Shown here piece after piece: positions 1-8,111 of a DNA stretch of 64,000 nt (within the stretch, counting starts at the first letter, position 1; each line of letters begins with the position of its first letter). The stretch is taken from positions 1-64,000 of the forward strand of contig NZ_UWFN01000285.1 of assembly GCF_900602065.1 (NCBI RefSeq). Reading direction: 5' to 3'. The translations under genes and the position numbers were made by a program. The stretch comes from Pseudomonas viridiflava. Its GTDB lineage: Bacteria; Pseudomonadota; Gammaproteobacteria; Pseudomonadales; Pseudomonadaceae. Below the pieces are notes generated by a model. It was not told the origin of the DNA, did no database searches, and saw only the letters and a list, made by a program, of their open reading frames with translations.

Positions 1-822
1 CGAACATCTGCCGAGGTAATCAGCACTGCACTTCGGATACTGGGTATTGGCGTATTAACGCTGAGCTTGAGTGCCTGTGATTTAGTCGCAACACTTGTCA
101 AGGAGGCCGCAGTCTCAGCCACCAGCCGTCGCGGCTGGGATACGTTTACGTTCAAGGGGCAGCTGCCTGCGGAGTTTGGCATTGATGCCATTGCTTTCTA
201 TAGCCCCCATGAACCGGGTAAAGCCAGTTGTCAGACACAATCATTTGAACCCGGCAAGACCATCACCCGGCGTCATACGCAGCGATACACCGCCGAGATT
301 CAGGCGCAGCCTCAGGCGTTTAGTTTTGAAATACCGCTGAGTTACTACAAGGGTCTGTGCGGGATGAGGCTTGGGCGAGTGAAGCTGGAAATCAATGTGC
401 GGTACGGAAAAGAGAAATGGCAAAAAACTTATGCGGACGGTAATTTTTTAATTAGCCAAAACGGCACCGACAAAACCTTCTCCTTCGGGAAGGTAAATAC
501 TATCAATGTGAACGCAGATTGTAGCTTCACATTCAAAGAGAGCTCACTGAATGTCGGCATAGACAAACTGATGCGGTGTAGATCCGCACGACTGGAGCTG
601 GACAAAACAGAGCTGGCAAACAAAACCGTGCATCTCAATATAAACGTAAGTACCGAGGAACGGCCCTACTACGACCAGACATGGATCAAGTTCGACAATG
701 GTTGGAAACCATGCCTCCCCAAAGAGGGTGGATGGATAAAGTGCCAATCCCCACCCGTGTTTAAAACTTTCGAAATGAACGGACAGACCTGTACGGTCTA
801 TCCCAATTGCAAGGAGCAATAA
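1..822 (+). CDS. Lipoprotein, probable immunity partner of the adjacent lipase (5' end outside window)
   Basis: The reading frame is open from base 1, so the true start lies to the left of the window. A hydrophobic stretch ends in a lipobox Leu-Ser-Ala-Cys with the cysteine codon at 76-78, predicting a lipidated protein of about 248 mature residues facing the periplasm. The mature part has scattered cysteines and looks beta-rich; I do not recognise a named family. Its stop is 3 bases before the ATG of the lipase at 826, and the lipase ribosome site (AAGGAG, 811-816) lies inside its last codons, so the two are surely co-transcribed. Periplasmic lipoproteins encoded beside type VI lipase effectors commonly act as immunity proteins; that role is inferred from position and localisation only. 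Confidence 0.7.
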   Translation, partial: RTSAEVISTALRILGIGVLTLSLSACDLVATLVKEAAVSATSRRGWDTFTFKGQLPAEFGIDAIAFYSPHEPGKASCQTQSFEPGKTITRRHTQRYTAEIQAQPQAFSFEIPLSYYKGLCGMRLGRVKLEINVRYGKEKWQKTYADGNFLISQNGTDKTFSFGKVNTINVNADCSFTFKESSLNVGIDKLMRCRSARLELDKTELANKTVHLNINVSTEERPYYDQTWIKFDNGWKPCLPKEGGWIKCQSPPVFKTFEMNGQTCTVYPNCKEQ

Positions 823-825
823 CAA

Positions 826-3012
826 ATGCCGATGATAGGTCCGCGGTTACAAGAAACATGTCCCATAAGAGGACATTGGGCCAGCTTCCGTTTGGTTGAC
901 GAGCACGGAAAGGGAGAACCTTACGCCGGATTAAGCTTCATGGCGTATGACAGCCAGGGTCAAGCTTATAGGGGCGAGACGGACATCGACGGATTTGCAC
1001 GCGTGGATGATTACTATCTTGGGCCTTTATTCCTCGACTTGTCTTCTCCCTACGAAGGCGCAGTAGATCCGTGGTACGACAGGTTGAAGTCACGCGATAA
1101 ATTCAAAATACCACTGACCGCAATACAGGTTGCCGCCGAGCAAACCCCTGCTGCCCACCGCAAACCCGGCGATCCGCATTTACCGCAAGTGCGCGCCAAG
1201 GAAGAAGACGCCCTCTACTATCACGTTCAGATAAGGGACTTCGTGCTCAATTCAGCGGCAGCGCATTTGCCCGAGCACACGATCGACAAACACTTCCCCA
1301 GCCCTTTTCTGGTGGCGGAATGCAAAGCGCTATTTAAAAAGCGTGGCATAGAGGAAAAGGCGGGCATTCCATTAGCGCCCTGCCGACACCACGTGATTGA
1401 AGTCAAAGCCTTGCGCGCTTACAGCCCGATCTTTTCCCGGGCCAAGGCCTTTTGCGCGCTGAACTGTTATCACCTGGCGGTGATGAGCACCTTTGTCTAT
1501 GCACCATTCAATCAGGAGCGTGAGCATGACGAGCAGCCTGCACCGCCGCCCTACTACGGCGACCGGATTGCTTCGATTGGCCAGGTCCTGCACAACGAGC
1601 TGGCGCATCTGAAGAAACCGACACGATTTAACAATGCGGGGCCTTTTCACTTGCTCTGCGAGGAAGTGCCGTATTCCAAACGTCTGGAGATCGTGCCTTG
1701 GGACAACGTTCGTTATACCGAAGAAAAGGAGCAGGGCTGGGACTACCCGGAGAACACACACTTCCTGCACAACGAATCCGACACCCAGGCTTTTATCACC
1801 CACAACGATAAAGTCGTGCTGATTTCCATACGCGGCACCGCCGGTTTAGGGGATGGATTACGTGACGCAGATGCGCGGCAGATTCCCTATAGTGACGGCC
1901 CGGGCCAAGCTCACCGAGGCTTTCATGATGCGTTTACCTCAGCAAAAAGCTTCCTTGATCGGTACCTGAGGGCGTTTTTCACCAAGGAACATACAGTTAT
2001 CGTAGTAGGCCACAGCCTAGGCGGTGCGATTGCACTATTGGCTGCGGAGTGGATTCGACGCTTTCCGGAAAAACCCGAAGTCATCCTCTACACCTTCGGC
2101 GCCCCCCGAGCCGCTGACGCCACTTTCGTCCGCGAAGCCAAAGGCCTCACTCACCACCGCATGGTCAACCACAATGACCCCGTCCCCGGCGTGCCCTTCA
2201 CCTGGCTGGACTCTGAGTGGAAAACCCTGATCCCGTCTGCCGTGCTTAGCGTTGCCGCCGGGCCATTAGGCTTAGTGGGTATGGGAGGCGTCGTTGCCAG
2301 CCTCGTCAATATGGAAGGCGACGATTACGAGCACCACGGCGAGCAACGGCATTTCATACCGCGCAAACCCGGCGCAAGCCCGGAAGCGATGGTGCTGTGG
2401 CAACCGGGCTGCGCAATGATCGAAAAACTGATTTGCGCCGAATACGCGGCTGAATTGCAGTTGCAGGGCGACATGCCCGATCGGGTATCGTTTGCCGAAA
2501 CCGTAATGAGCTCTGCCGATCACTCCAGCCATATCGGCTATGCACCGGCAGCCCTCGCCAACTTGCTGCGCTGGCGCGCCAGTGTGATCGACCGCAAAGG
2601 CAAGCTATTCAGTTTCAAGGAAACCGAACTACTTACCCAGCAGGTCAGGGACATTGAGGCAGAGCTCAAGGCCTGGGTGCCCAATACTTATGCCGAGTTC
2701 TATTCCCGCGTTCACAGCGGCAACGACCCGCGTCTGAAAGGCCTGACTCAACTGGAATTGCAAGCGCTATTCCACGATGCACGTGCTCGCGTCACTGCGC
2801 TGGCTGCCAGCGAAGAAAAACAACTCAAACGCACCCGTAAACGTCTGCAAGCACAGGCTGAAAGTGTCATCAGTTGGAAAGACGTCTTCGGCGATCAGGC
2901 CGACCGCGAAGACCTGGACGTTTTGCTCACTGAGTGGCTGCAACTGGCTGATATCCGGAAAGCCGCGCGACTAGCGAAGGTTGCCGTCGACCCGATTCAA
3001 AAAATCGCCTGA
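826..3012 (+). CDS. Class 3 lipase, probable type VI secretion phospholipase effector (Tle-like)
   Basis: 728 residues without a signal peptide. An N-terminal beta-type module (about residues 15-75) precedes an alpha/beta-hydrolase of the lipase class 3 type. The nucleophile elbow is GHSLGG with Ser397, a plausible acid is Asp451 in the His-Asn-Asp-Pro segment, and the histidine is in the Tyr-Glu-His-His-Gly segment (His503 or His504). A charged helical region fills the C terminus. Lack of an export signal, the large size and pairing with a lipoprotein fit a type VI-delivered membrane lipase such as those of the Tle families; Tle2 also uses a class 3 lipase domain. No VgrG, PAAR, Hcp or chaperone gene is visible, but the upstream side is cut off by the window edge. 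The catalytic class is well supported; the secretion route is inference. Confidence 0.75.
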   Translation: MPMIGPRLQETCPIRGHWASFRLVDEHGKGEPYAGLSFMAYDSQGQAYRGETDIDGFARVDDYYLGPLFLDLSSPYEGAVDPWYDRLKSRDKFKIPLTAIQVAAEQTPAAHRKPGDPHLPQVRAKEEDALYYHVQIRDFVLNSAAAHLPEHTIDKHFPSPFLVAECKALFKKRGIEEKAGIPLAPCRHHVIEVKALRAYSPIFSRAKAFCALNCYHLAVMSTFVYAPFNQEREHDEQPAPPPYYGDRIASIGQVLHNELAHLKKPTRFNNAGPFHLLCEEVPYSKRLEIVPWDNVRYTEEKEQGWDYPENTHFLHNESDTQAFITHNDKVVLISIRGTAGLGDGLRDADARQIPYSDGPGQAHRGFHDAFTSAKSFLDRYLRAFFTKEHTVIVVGHSLGGAIALLAAEWIRRFPEKPEVILYTFGAPRAADATFVREAKGLTHHRMVNHNDPVPGVPFTWLDSEWKTLIPSAVLSVAAGPLGLVGMGGVVASLVNMEGDDYEHHGEQRHFIPRKPGASPEAMVLWQPGCAMIEKLICAEYAAELQLQGDMPDRVSFAETVMSSADHSSHIGYAPAALANLLRWRASVIDRKGKLFSFKETELLTQQVRDIEAELKAWVPNTYAEFYSRVHSGNDPRLKGLTQLELQALFHDARARVTALAASEEKQLKRTRKRLQAQAESVISWKDVFGDQADREDLDVLLTEWLQLADIRKAARLAKVAVDPIQKIA

Positions 3013-3032
3013 TAAACAGATCTTCACTTGAA

Positions 3033-3075
3033 CCATGGCCTATACCGCTATTGAAAAGCGCGGCATAGCCCATGG
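3033..3075. terminator. Long imperfect hairpin between convergent genes
   Basis: Arms 3033-3048 and 3060-3075 pair at 14 of 16 positions around an 11-base loop. It sits between the lipase stop (3012) and the convergent small membrane gene ending at 3087. There is no T run on either side, so termination is likely but not certain. Confidence 0.5.
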
Positions 3076-3086
3076 CTCAAGCTCGA

Positions 3087-3278
3087 TCAAATCCGCACAT
3101 TACCCCGCGGGCCAGCGAGAGCCCAGATGACCAGACCCAGCACAGGCATCAACACGATCAGCAATATCCAGAGGACTTTGATCCCGGTTTCGGCGCCACT
3201 TTTCAATACGTGGATGACGGCCCAGATATCGAGGGCCAATATGATCAGCCCTACCAGACTATTAAACGTAGAACCCAT
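3087..3278 (-). CDS. Small membrane protein, PLDc_N (cardiolipin synthase N-terminal-like) type
   Basis: 63 residues with two hydrophobic segments (about residues 7-27 and 34-54). The pattern, with a Leu-Trp-Ile-Leu-Leu start to the second helix and a Pro-Val-Leu-Gly-Leu-Val-Ile-Trp core, is that of the PLDc_N module that precedes phospholipase D-like enzymes, here as a stand-alone inner-membrane protein. A GGAG ribosome site lies about 8 bases before the ATG. The function of stand-alone PLDc_N proteins is not established. It converges on the lipase gene and is probably not part of that effector unit. Confidence 0.75.
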   Translation of the reverse strand: MGSTFNSLVGLIILALDIWAVIHVLKSGAETGIKVLWILLIVLMPVLGLVIWALAGPRGNVRI

Positions 3279-3428
3279 GATGTCACTCCAGATTGAATAA
3301 TTGCCCCTTTAGGATAGTGGCATTCCTACAGGGTTCCGTTGAACCAACGGCATATTTTTGCGTTCCGAATCGAGTCACGTCCGCATTTACGCATTGACGT
3401 TCAGATTTTCCAGACAGGTCAGCCAGTC

Positions 3429-4355
3429 ATGCAAACACCCGCACAACCAAGATCGCTCTGGGCCTCGTGGCTGGCACATGCTCAGTCCACGCCCCTGCTC
3501 AGTCTGGGGTTTCTGCTGGTGATACTGGTCGTACTCGGGCTGTTTATTGCCAGCGGCTACAACGCTGTTTATGGCACCAATCAGGACAACCTGCATTATG
3601 CGCTTCTGGGCGGCACAGCCGGTTTCGCCGCGACAGCGCTGGGCGCAGTCATGGCGGTGGCGCTAAGAGATGTTGCCCAGCGGACCCAGGACGTCATGCT
3701 GGGCTTCGCCGCAGGCATGATGCTTGCGGCCAGCTCGTTTTCACTGATCCTGCCGGGGCTCGCTGCTGCTCGTGAGATAACCGACAGCGGGCCACTCGCT
3801 GCGGGCACCGTGGTCGTCGGTTTGGGGCTGGGCGTGCTGCTGATGCTCGGTCTGGACAAATTTACGCCCCATGAACATGAAAGCGTTGGCCGGCAGGGGC
3901 CGCATTCAGAGCGCATCAACCGGGTCTGGCTGTTCGTGCTGGCGATCACCTTGCACAACCTGCCTGAAGGCATGGCCATTGGTGTCGGTTTCGCCAATGG
4001 CGATATGGAAGTCGGTATCCCGCTGGCCACTGCTATTGCAATTCAGGACATCCCCGAAGGTCTGGCGATCGCACTTGCGCTGCGCGTTACCGGCTTGTCT
4101 GCCATGAAGGCAATGCTGGTCGCGATAGGCTCCGGCTTGATGGAGCCTATCGGGTCGCTGATCGGATTGGGGATATCCAGCGGCTTTGCCATCGCTTACC
4201 CCGTCAGCCTGGGTCTGGCTGCGGGCGCGATGATCTTTGTGGTATCCCACGAAGTCATTCCGGAAACCCACCGCAATGGCCATCAGACTTCAGCAACGCT
4301 GGGGCTGATGGGCGGCTTTGCGGTGATGATGTTCCTCGATACAGCGCTGGGCTAA
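3429..4355 (+). CDS. ZIP family divalent metal transporter
   Basis: 308 residues. The start at ATG 3429 is preferred over an in-frame TTG at 3339, because residues before it are charged and unlike a transporter N terminus. About eight hydrophobic segments are seen, with the two ZIP signature helices carrying His-Asn-Leu-Pro-Glu-Gly and Gln-Asp-Ile-Pro-Glu-Gly, the metal-binding motifs of helices IV and V. A short His/Glu-containing loop follows helix III. The protein resembles the GufA-type bacterial ZIP proteins, which move zinc and other divalent metals into the cytoplasm. It stands alone; its stop is only 3 bases from the stop of the convergent gene at 4359. Confidence 0.88.
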   Translation: MQTPAQPRSLWASWLAHAQSTPLLSLGFLLVILVVLGLFIASGYNAVYGTNQDNLHYALLGGTAGFAATALGAVMAVALRDVAQRTQDVMLGFAAGMMLAASSFSLILPGLAAAREITDSGPLAAGTVVVGLGLGVLLMLGLDKFTPHEHESVGRQGPHSERINRVWLFVLAITLHNLPEGMAIGVGFANGDMEVGIPLATAIAIQDIPEGLAIALALRVTGLSAMKAMLVAIGSGLMEPIGSLIGLGISSGFAIAYPVSLGLAAGAMIFVVSHEVIPETHRNGHQTSATLGLMGGFAVMMFLDTALG

Positions 4356-4358
4356 TGC

Positions 4359-4880
4359 TTAAAGACTGCGCAGTGCCTCCAGCGCAGGCGCTGCGTGAAT
4401 GTTCAATGCGGCACACAACTCCAGCACCCGTGCCTGATCGTTGCCATAGACCAACACTGTCTGCAGTTCATCGTCCAACGGCTGGCTGAAATTCATCAGC
4501 ACATAGCCGCCGTTTTCCTTATTCATGCTGCCCAACTGGATCTGAATGCGGTTGAGCGCTACCAGGGCATCAACCTTTGCCAATTGTTTAGGCTTGATGT
4601 TGAACGCGACATCTTTCCCGAATGAGTCGACGATCTGGGCGAACAGGTCCACGTAAGTGTCGGCCTGAAACAGAACGGTGTCCGGGAGGCTCCCCACCAC
4701 GACCCATTCGCCCAACGGGATAGGGAACGTGTCGTCGTAATTGATATCGGGATTGGCCACCAGAAATGCCGAAGGGTCCGCGTACGCCTGGGCGGCCTCA
4801 TCGGCGACGCGTTCGATGTCCTGATCCCCCATGCACCCCGAACTGATTTTGCCGATTAATTCGATGAGTTGATTCTTCAT
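4359..4880 (-). CDS. Conserved hypothetical protein, 173 residues
   Basis: No signal peptide, membrane segment or known motif is seen; the protein is acidic and mixed alpha/beta. The start at 4880 (first residues MKNQLIEL) is chosen because an AGGA ribosome site lies about 8 bases upstream; a longer reading frame to 4928 would run back into the hairpin at 4901-4941. It follows the ankyrin gene on the same strand, separated by that hairpin, so it may be expressed only by read-through or from its own promoter. I do not recognise its family. Confidence 0.7.
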   Translation of the reverse strand: MKNQLIELIGKISSGCMGDQDIERVADEAAQAYADPSAFLVANPDINYDDTFPIPLGEWVVVGSLPDTVLFQADTYVDLFAQIVDSFGKDVAFNIKPKQLAKVDALVALNRIQIQLGSMNKENGGYVLMNFSQPLDDELQTVLVYGNDQARVLELCAALNIHAAPALEALRSL

Positions 4881-4900
4881 GGGAGGTCCTGATGTCGAGC

Positions 4901-4941
4901 AAAATAAAGGCGCGAAGGATACCGACAAATCCTTCGCGCCT
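4901..4941 (-). terminator. Strong hairpin with U-rich tail after the ankyrin gene
   Basis: A perfect 13-base inverted repeat (4908-4920 with 4929-4941, loop of 8) is followed on the minus strand by TTTATTTT. It lies between the ankyrin gene (ends 4967) and the next minus-strand gene (starts 4880), so it acts as terminator or partial attenuator within the pair. Confidence 0.85.
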
Positions 4942-4966
4942 CTATCACTTAAGGCGGTATTACGTT

Positions 4967-5500
4967 TCAGCCGGCAAGTCGGGCCAATTGCGCGGCGGTG
5001 TCTGCTGCGCCCATGGTCTGCGCGGCAGCCAGCGGAGTCACACCCTTTGCATCACGTGCATTGGGATTGGCGCCTTTGCTGATCAAGTAGTCGACAATCT
5101 CGGTCCGATTGAACATGGCCGCCATCATCAATGCCGTGCGACCGTCAGCGGAAGCACCCTCGACTTCAGCACCTGCATCGACCAGCAGCTTGACGACGGC
5201 CAGGTCACCTTTAAACGCGGCACCGGCAATGGGGCTCTGACCATTGTCATTGCGGATTTCCGGGTTCGCCTGGTACTTGAGTAAAACCTGTACCGCATCC
5301 TGATGACCGTGATAGCTGGCGAGCATCAACAGCGTGTCGCCTTTGTGGTTGCGCAAATCAGGCGTAAGACCTTTCTCAAGCAACCTGTCCAGCATCACCG
5401 CGTCACCGCGACGGGCAACATCAAAAACCTGCTCGGCGAACTCCAGAGCTTCCTCGTCGTTCATTTGCACAGGCTGGTTGCTGGTGGGGTGGTCTGACAT
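4967..5500 (-). CDS. Ankyrin-repeat protein (AnkB-like)
   Basis: 177 residues with about four ankyrin repeats from residue 45 to 170, recognisable by the Gly-Xaa-Thr-Xaa-Leu-Met/Xaa-Ala-Ala and Gly-Ala-Asp/Asn-Xaa-Asn patterns (for example Gly-Arg-Thr-Ala-Leu-Met-Met-Ala-Ala). The N-terminal 40 residues are acidic and there is no signal peptide, so it is probably cytoplasmic and acts through protein binding. An AGGAG site lies 7 bases before the ATG. In P. aeruginosa a related protein, AnkB, is encoded beside catalase katB and supports its activity; no catalase gene is present here, so that role cannot be assumed. Confidence 0.85.
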   Translation of the reverse strand: MSDHPTSNQPVQMNDEEALEFAEQVFDVARRGDAVMLDRLLEKGLTPDLRNHKGDTLLMLASYHGHQDAVQVLLKYQANPEIRNDNGQSPIAGAAFKGDLAVVKLLVDAGAEVEGASADGRTALMMAAMFNRTEIVDYLISKGANPNARDAKGVTPLAAAQTMGAADTAAQLARLAG

Positions 5501-5958
5501 GGGTGACTCCTGCAGTCTGGATATAAGAAGAGCATCCGCATGATGACTTCCTTCAGTTTATTAATGACCACAAGTCTCCAGAGCCGTTCGTCACGGGTCA
5601 AGGTGGAGAGCCACCCACACCGTTCATCGACTGATGAGACGTTCGTCCCATCTTTTTTATTGAATACCCGAATAAAATCCGGAAAGCGCGGTCGGAGTAT
5701 TCACGCAACATGCCACTACCTACCCGCTGAATCCTTTCTGCTCTGCGCAGCAAAGTTCCCTCGCCGCTGAAAAAAACCTGAAAAAAACCGCAAAATGCAG
5801 GATGCCCGATGGCCATTCATGCAGATTGCACGAATCCGAAAAAACGTGATCACCGTAAGATATTGTTTTTAAAGGAAATTTTTTTATTCAAATACTGGCA
5901 CAGTCACTGCACTAGTACTACCAAGCTTGTTATCCCATGAGCAATGGAGCCGCTAGAC
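5501..5958. other. 458-base intergenic region before the DUF3509 gene
   Basis: No convincing gene is present; short frames here lack ribosome sites and family features. The last 100 bases (5860-5900) are strongly AT-rich with a T7 run, and a candidate -24/-12 promoter follows at 5896-5910. The rest shows no repeat or strong hairpin. Confidence 0.6.
5896..5910 (+). promoter_or_regulatory. Candidate sigma-54 (-24/-12) promoter of the DUF3509 gene
   Basis: TGGCAC at 5896-5901 and CTGC at 5907-5910 place GG and GC exactly 10 bases apart, as RpoN requires. The -12 box deviates from TTGC by one base. An AT-rich tract (5863-5894) lies directly upstream, where IHF could bind. The start codon is about 37 bases below the expected transcription start. 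Confidence 0.4.
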
Positions 5959-6237
5959 ATGACTTTTATCCAAGAAAAATTCGCTTCCGTATTTTCCGAA
6001 TTCGACGTCACCACTCAAGCCCGCCCAGATGGTGGTGTGCTGCTCTCCCTGCGCAACAATGAGGGCAAGCAAATCCGCCGCTCTGTGTCCTACGCCCAGC
6101 TTCACACGCCGGTGCAACTTGAGTGGGTAATCAGCGCCATTCGCCGTGACCTGGCTGGCCAGGCAAGTGACCTGCCGGCAATTTCCATGCTGCAAAGCCA
6201 GCATCGCTTTGACTTGCCGACGTATCACACCCGTTGA
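5959..6237 (+). CDS. DUF3509 family protein
   Basis: 92 residues; small, soluble, without signal peptide. The overall pattern (N-terminal Phe-rich segment, central Asp-Gly-Gly-Val-Leu-Leu-Ser-Leu-Arg strand, Arg-Arg-Xaa-Val-Ser-Tyr segment and a helix ending Ile-Arg-Arg-Asp-Leu) is that of the DUF3509 family, which is largely limited to Pseudomonas and has no known function. ATG 5959 is preferred over the in-frame ATG at 5944 because GGAG (5946-5949) is placed 9 bases before it. It is a single gene closed by the terminator at 6323. Confidence 0.85.
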   Translation: MTFIQEKFASVFSEFDVTTQARPDGGVLLSLRNNEGKQIRRSVSYAQLHTPVQLEWVISAIRRDLAGQASDLPAISMLQSQHRFDLPTYHTR

Positions 6238-6322
6238 TCCGGGGTCTGTTGATCCAGAGCTTCGAGAGTTTTAACTGTCCGTTTCACGCTGCACCGATTC
6301 AAACGCTTCGCTCCCTTTGTTT

Positions 6323-6360
6323 AGCCGTGACTGCCTGTTGGCTTTCACGGCTTTTTTTTG
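6323..6360 (+). terminator. Rho-independent terminator after the DUF3509 gene
   Basis: An 8-base perfect stem (6323-6330 with 6345-6352) is followed by eight T residues. Orientation fits the plus-strand gene ending at 6237. Confidence 0.88.
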
Positions 6361-6432
6361 CCTGAGCGTTTCGCCCGCAGCCGAGACCTCAGCAGTAAAC
6401 CTTACGGCTACGGTTCAGGTCACAGGTGTCAT

Positions 6433-7155
6433 TCATTTGATAATCCCCTGACATAACGCCTCGCCTACCGCTTGTGCCTTGTTGGAAACCCCGAGTTTGC
6501 TGTAGATGCTCTTCAGGTGATATTTGACGGTGGCCTCAGACACCTGTCGAATCGTGGCAATCTCCCAGGCTGTCTTGCCGTCGCGAGCCCACTCAAGTAT
6601 CTCGATTTCCTTGTCGCTCAGCCCTCTGGAACGCAACTTCGTCCCTCTGCCGACCAGATGGAGTACAGGCACCAGACTGGAAAGCAGGTACCTGTCTGCG
6701 CCTTTAAGCCCCCGGCTCAAACCATTGAGCGAGCAAATCGATGTGACGCCCTGAAAGCTGCGGGCCGGACTGGTGTACCCATAGGAACACGCGGGTGTCA
6801 GTTCATACTTTTCCACCGCCAGGTCATAACTGGCCGGGGCCGGATAACGCTTGAATGCGGCCTTCCAGTCGACAAACCCTAATTGTTCGCGGTAATGGTT
6901 GACCACCGGATCCTCCATCAGCAGCAGTTGCCTTCGGTAGTCCTGACTCCATCGAGCATCGACATTGGAGGTCACCAGCGTCAGTAGCATCGAGCCTCTG
7001 AACTGGCAAAATATCGCCCGTTTACACTCACATTCCTGCCGCAACCACTCCAGCGCATTTTCGATGGCCTGATGACTGTCCAGTTCATGAATGCTTCTGA
7101 CCATCTGTTGTATGAGTGGATTTTCGGTCGAGTTGATTGACTCTGCACTTCCCAT
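6433..7155 (-). CDS. LuxR-type regulator with autoinducer-binding domain (LuxR solo)
   Basis: 240 residues. The N-terminal ligand domain (about 20-165) keeps the residues that line the acyl-homoserine-lactone pocket in TraR/LasR-type proteins: Trp69-Xaa3-Tyr73, Asp82-Pro83, Trp97 and Gly136. The C-terminal LuxR helix-turn-helix (about 178-235) carries the usual Lys-Glu-Ile-Glu-Ile-Leu-Xaa-Trp and Val-Lys-Tyr-His-Leu segments. No luxI-type synthase gene occurs in the window, so it is an orphan receptor that could sense the lactones of other synthases or a different small molecule. A 19-base inverted repeat lies upstream at 7253-7271. The family is clear; ligand and targets are unknown. Confidence 0.88.
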   Translation of the reverse strand: MGSAESINSTENPLIQQMVRSIHELDSHQAIENALEWLRQECECKRAIFCQFRGSMLLTLVTSNVDARWSQDYRRQLLLMEDPVVNHYREQLGFVDWKAAFKRYPAPASYDLAVEKYELTPACSYGYTSPARSFQGVTSICSLNGLSRGLKGADRYLLSSLVPVLHLVGRGTKLRSRGLSDKEIEILEWARDGKTAWEIATIRQVSEATVKYHLKSIYSKLGVSNKAQAVGEALCQGIIK

Positions 7156-7252
7156 CGCAATTCGCTCCTCTGTCCAGTCACGGCGCAGGATTGAATTGAT
7201 TGTTGGTCAGGCTGCGCCAGAGCTGGATCAATCAGAAAACTACACGATTAAA

Positions 7253-7271
7253 AGTGTTGAAGAACAACACT
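7253..7271. promoter_or_regulatory. 19-base inverted repeat upstream of the LuxR-type gene
   Basis: Arms AGTGTTG (7253-7259) and CAACACT (7265-7271) are perfect and separated by 5 bases, about 100 bases before the regulator start. Size and symmetry resemble a lux box, though the bases are not the usual lux-box ones. Autoregulation is inference. Confidence 0.4.
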
Positions 7272-7298
7272 CGAAATAAAAAGGTGTTACCTACCCAA

Positions 7299-7336
7299 AT
7301 AAAAGCCCCATCCTACTTTTCCGCAGGATGGGGCTT
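7299..7336 (-). terminator. Terminator of the methionine-salvage operon
   Basis: A 12-base perfect stem (7303-7314 with 7325-7336) is followed on the minus strand by TTTTATTT. It lies below the mtnC stop at 7416. Confidence 0.88.
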
Positions 7337-7415
7337 ACTCAACTGAACTCACGGCCCCCTTCGAATCAGCAGAGTGCGGCCCGAAGATGCCTACAAGGGG
7401 AGCACTCCCTCGCCG

Positions 7416-8099
7416 TTAGAATGCAGACAGGTCGATGTCGGCGAAGCTCACCACGTTGATGTGCCCGGGCAATTTGCCGCCCTCCCGCACCAGCCCGCAA
7501 GTAGCCATTCCTGCGGCCTTTGCGGCGTCCAGCTCTTCGACGATGTCCGACAGGAAAATAATCTCCCCGGCTGGCAGCCCAATGGCCTGGGTGATGTTGC
7601 GATACGACTGCGCCTCACGCTTGGCACCGGAGGTGGTGTCGTAATAGCCACTGAACAGCCCTGAAAGATCTCCTGCCTCGGCGCAACCAAAAATCAGCTT
7701 CTGCGCCTGAATCGAGCCCGAGGAATAAACATAAAGGCCATAACCCTGCTCATGCCAGCGCTGGAGTGCTTCGACTGCATCGGGGTAAACATGGCCCTTG
7801 AGCTGACCGGCGTTATAGCCCTGCTCCCAGACCATGCCTTGCAACGCTTTGAGCGGGGTCGCCTTGCGATCTTCGGCTATCCACGCGAGCAGAATCACGA
7901 TGACGCGCTCGACATCGGCGTCCGGCTCCGCGCTGTCCTCGCGCACCCGCTGCAACTGCGCGGCGACATCAGGGCGTGACGCCTGTTGGCGAACAAAATC
8001 CGGCAAATGCTTCGCCGCAAACGGGAACAGCACGTCGAATACAAAACTGACCGCGCTGGTAGTGCCTTCGATATCGGTCAGGACCGCTTTGATTGTCAT
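7416..8099 (-). CDS. mtnC: Enolase-phosphatase E1 of methionine salvage
   Basis: 227 residues. It converts 2,3-diketo-5-methylthiopentyl-1-phosphate first to the enol and then, by dephosphorylation, to the acireductone. HAD motif I is Asp-Ile-Glu-Gly-Thr-Thr at residues 9-14, typical of MtnC, and later HAD motifs include the Tyr-Ser-Ser-Gly-Ser and Phe-Leu-Ser-Asp segments. Length and N terminus match the family. It is the last gene of the minus-strand unit mtnB-mtnD-mtnC, 12 bases after mtnD, and feeds substrate to MtnD. A strong terminator follows at 7299-7336. Confidence 0.95.
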   Translation of the reverse strand: MTIKAVLTDIEGTTSAVSFVFDVLFPFAAKHLPDFVRQQASRPDVAAQLQRVREDSAEPDADVERVIVILLAWIAEDRKATPLKALQGMVWEQGYNAGQLKGHVYPDAVEALQRWHEQGYGLYVYSSGSIQAQKLIFGCAEAGDLSGLFSGYYDTTSGAKREAQSYRNITQAIGLPAGEIIFLSDIVEELDAAKAAGMATCGLVREGGKLPGHINVVSFADIDLSAF

Positions 8100-8111
8100 G
8101 GAAACCGAATC

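Noticed and set aside
826..3278. PLDc_N gene as part of the lipase effector unit
   Set aside because: It is on the opposite strand, separated by a long hairpin, and is a two-helix membrane protein found widely without effectors.
4967..5500. Catalase-ankyrin operon (katB-ankB)
   Set aside because: No catalase frame lies on either side, so only the ankyrin call is kept.
6433..7155. Quorum-sensing pair
   Set aside because: No luxI-type synthase frame occurs in the window; the regulator is treated as a solo.
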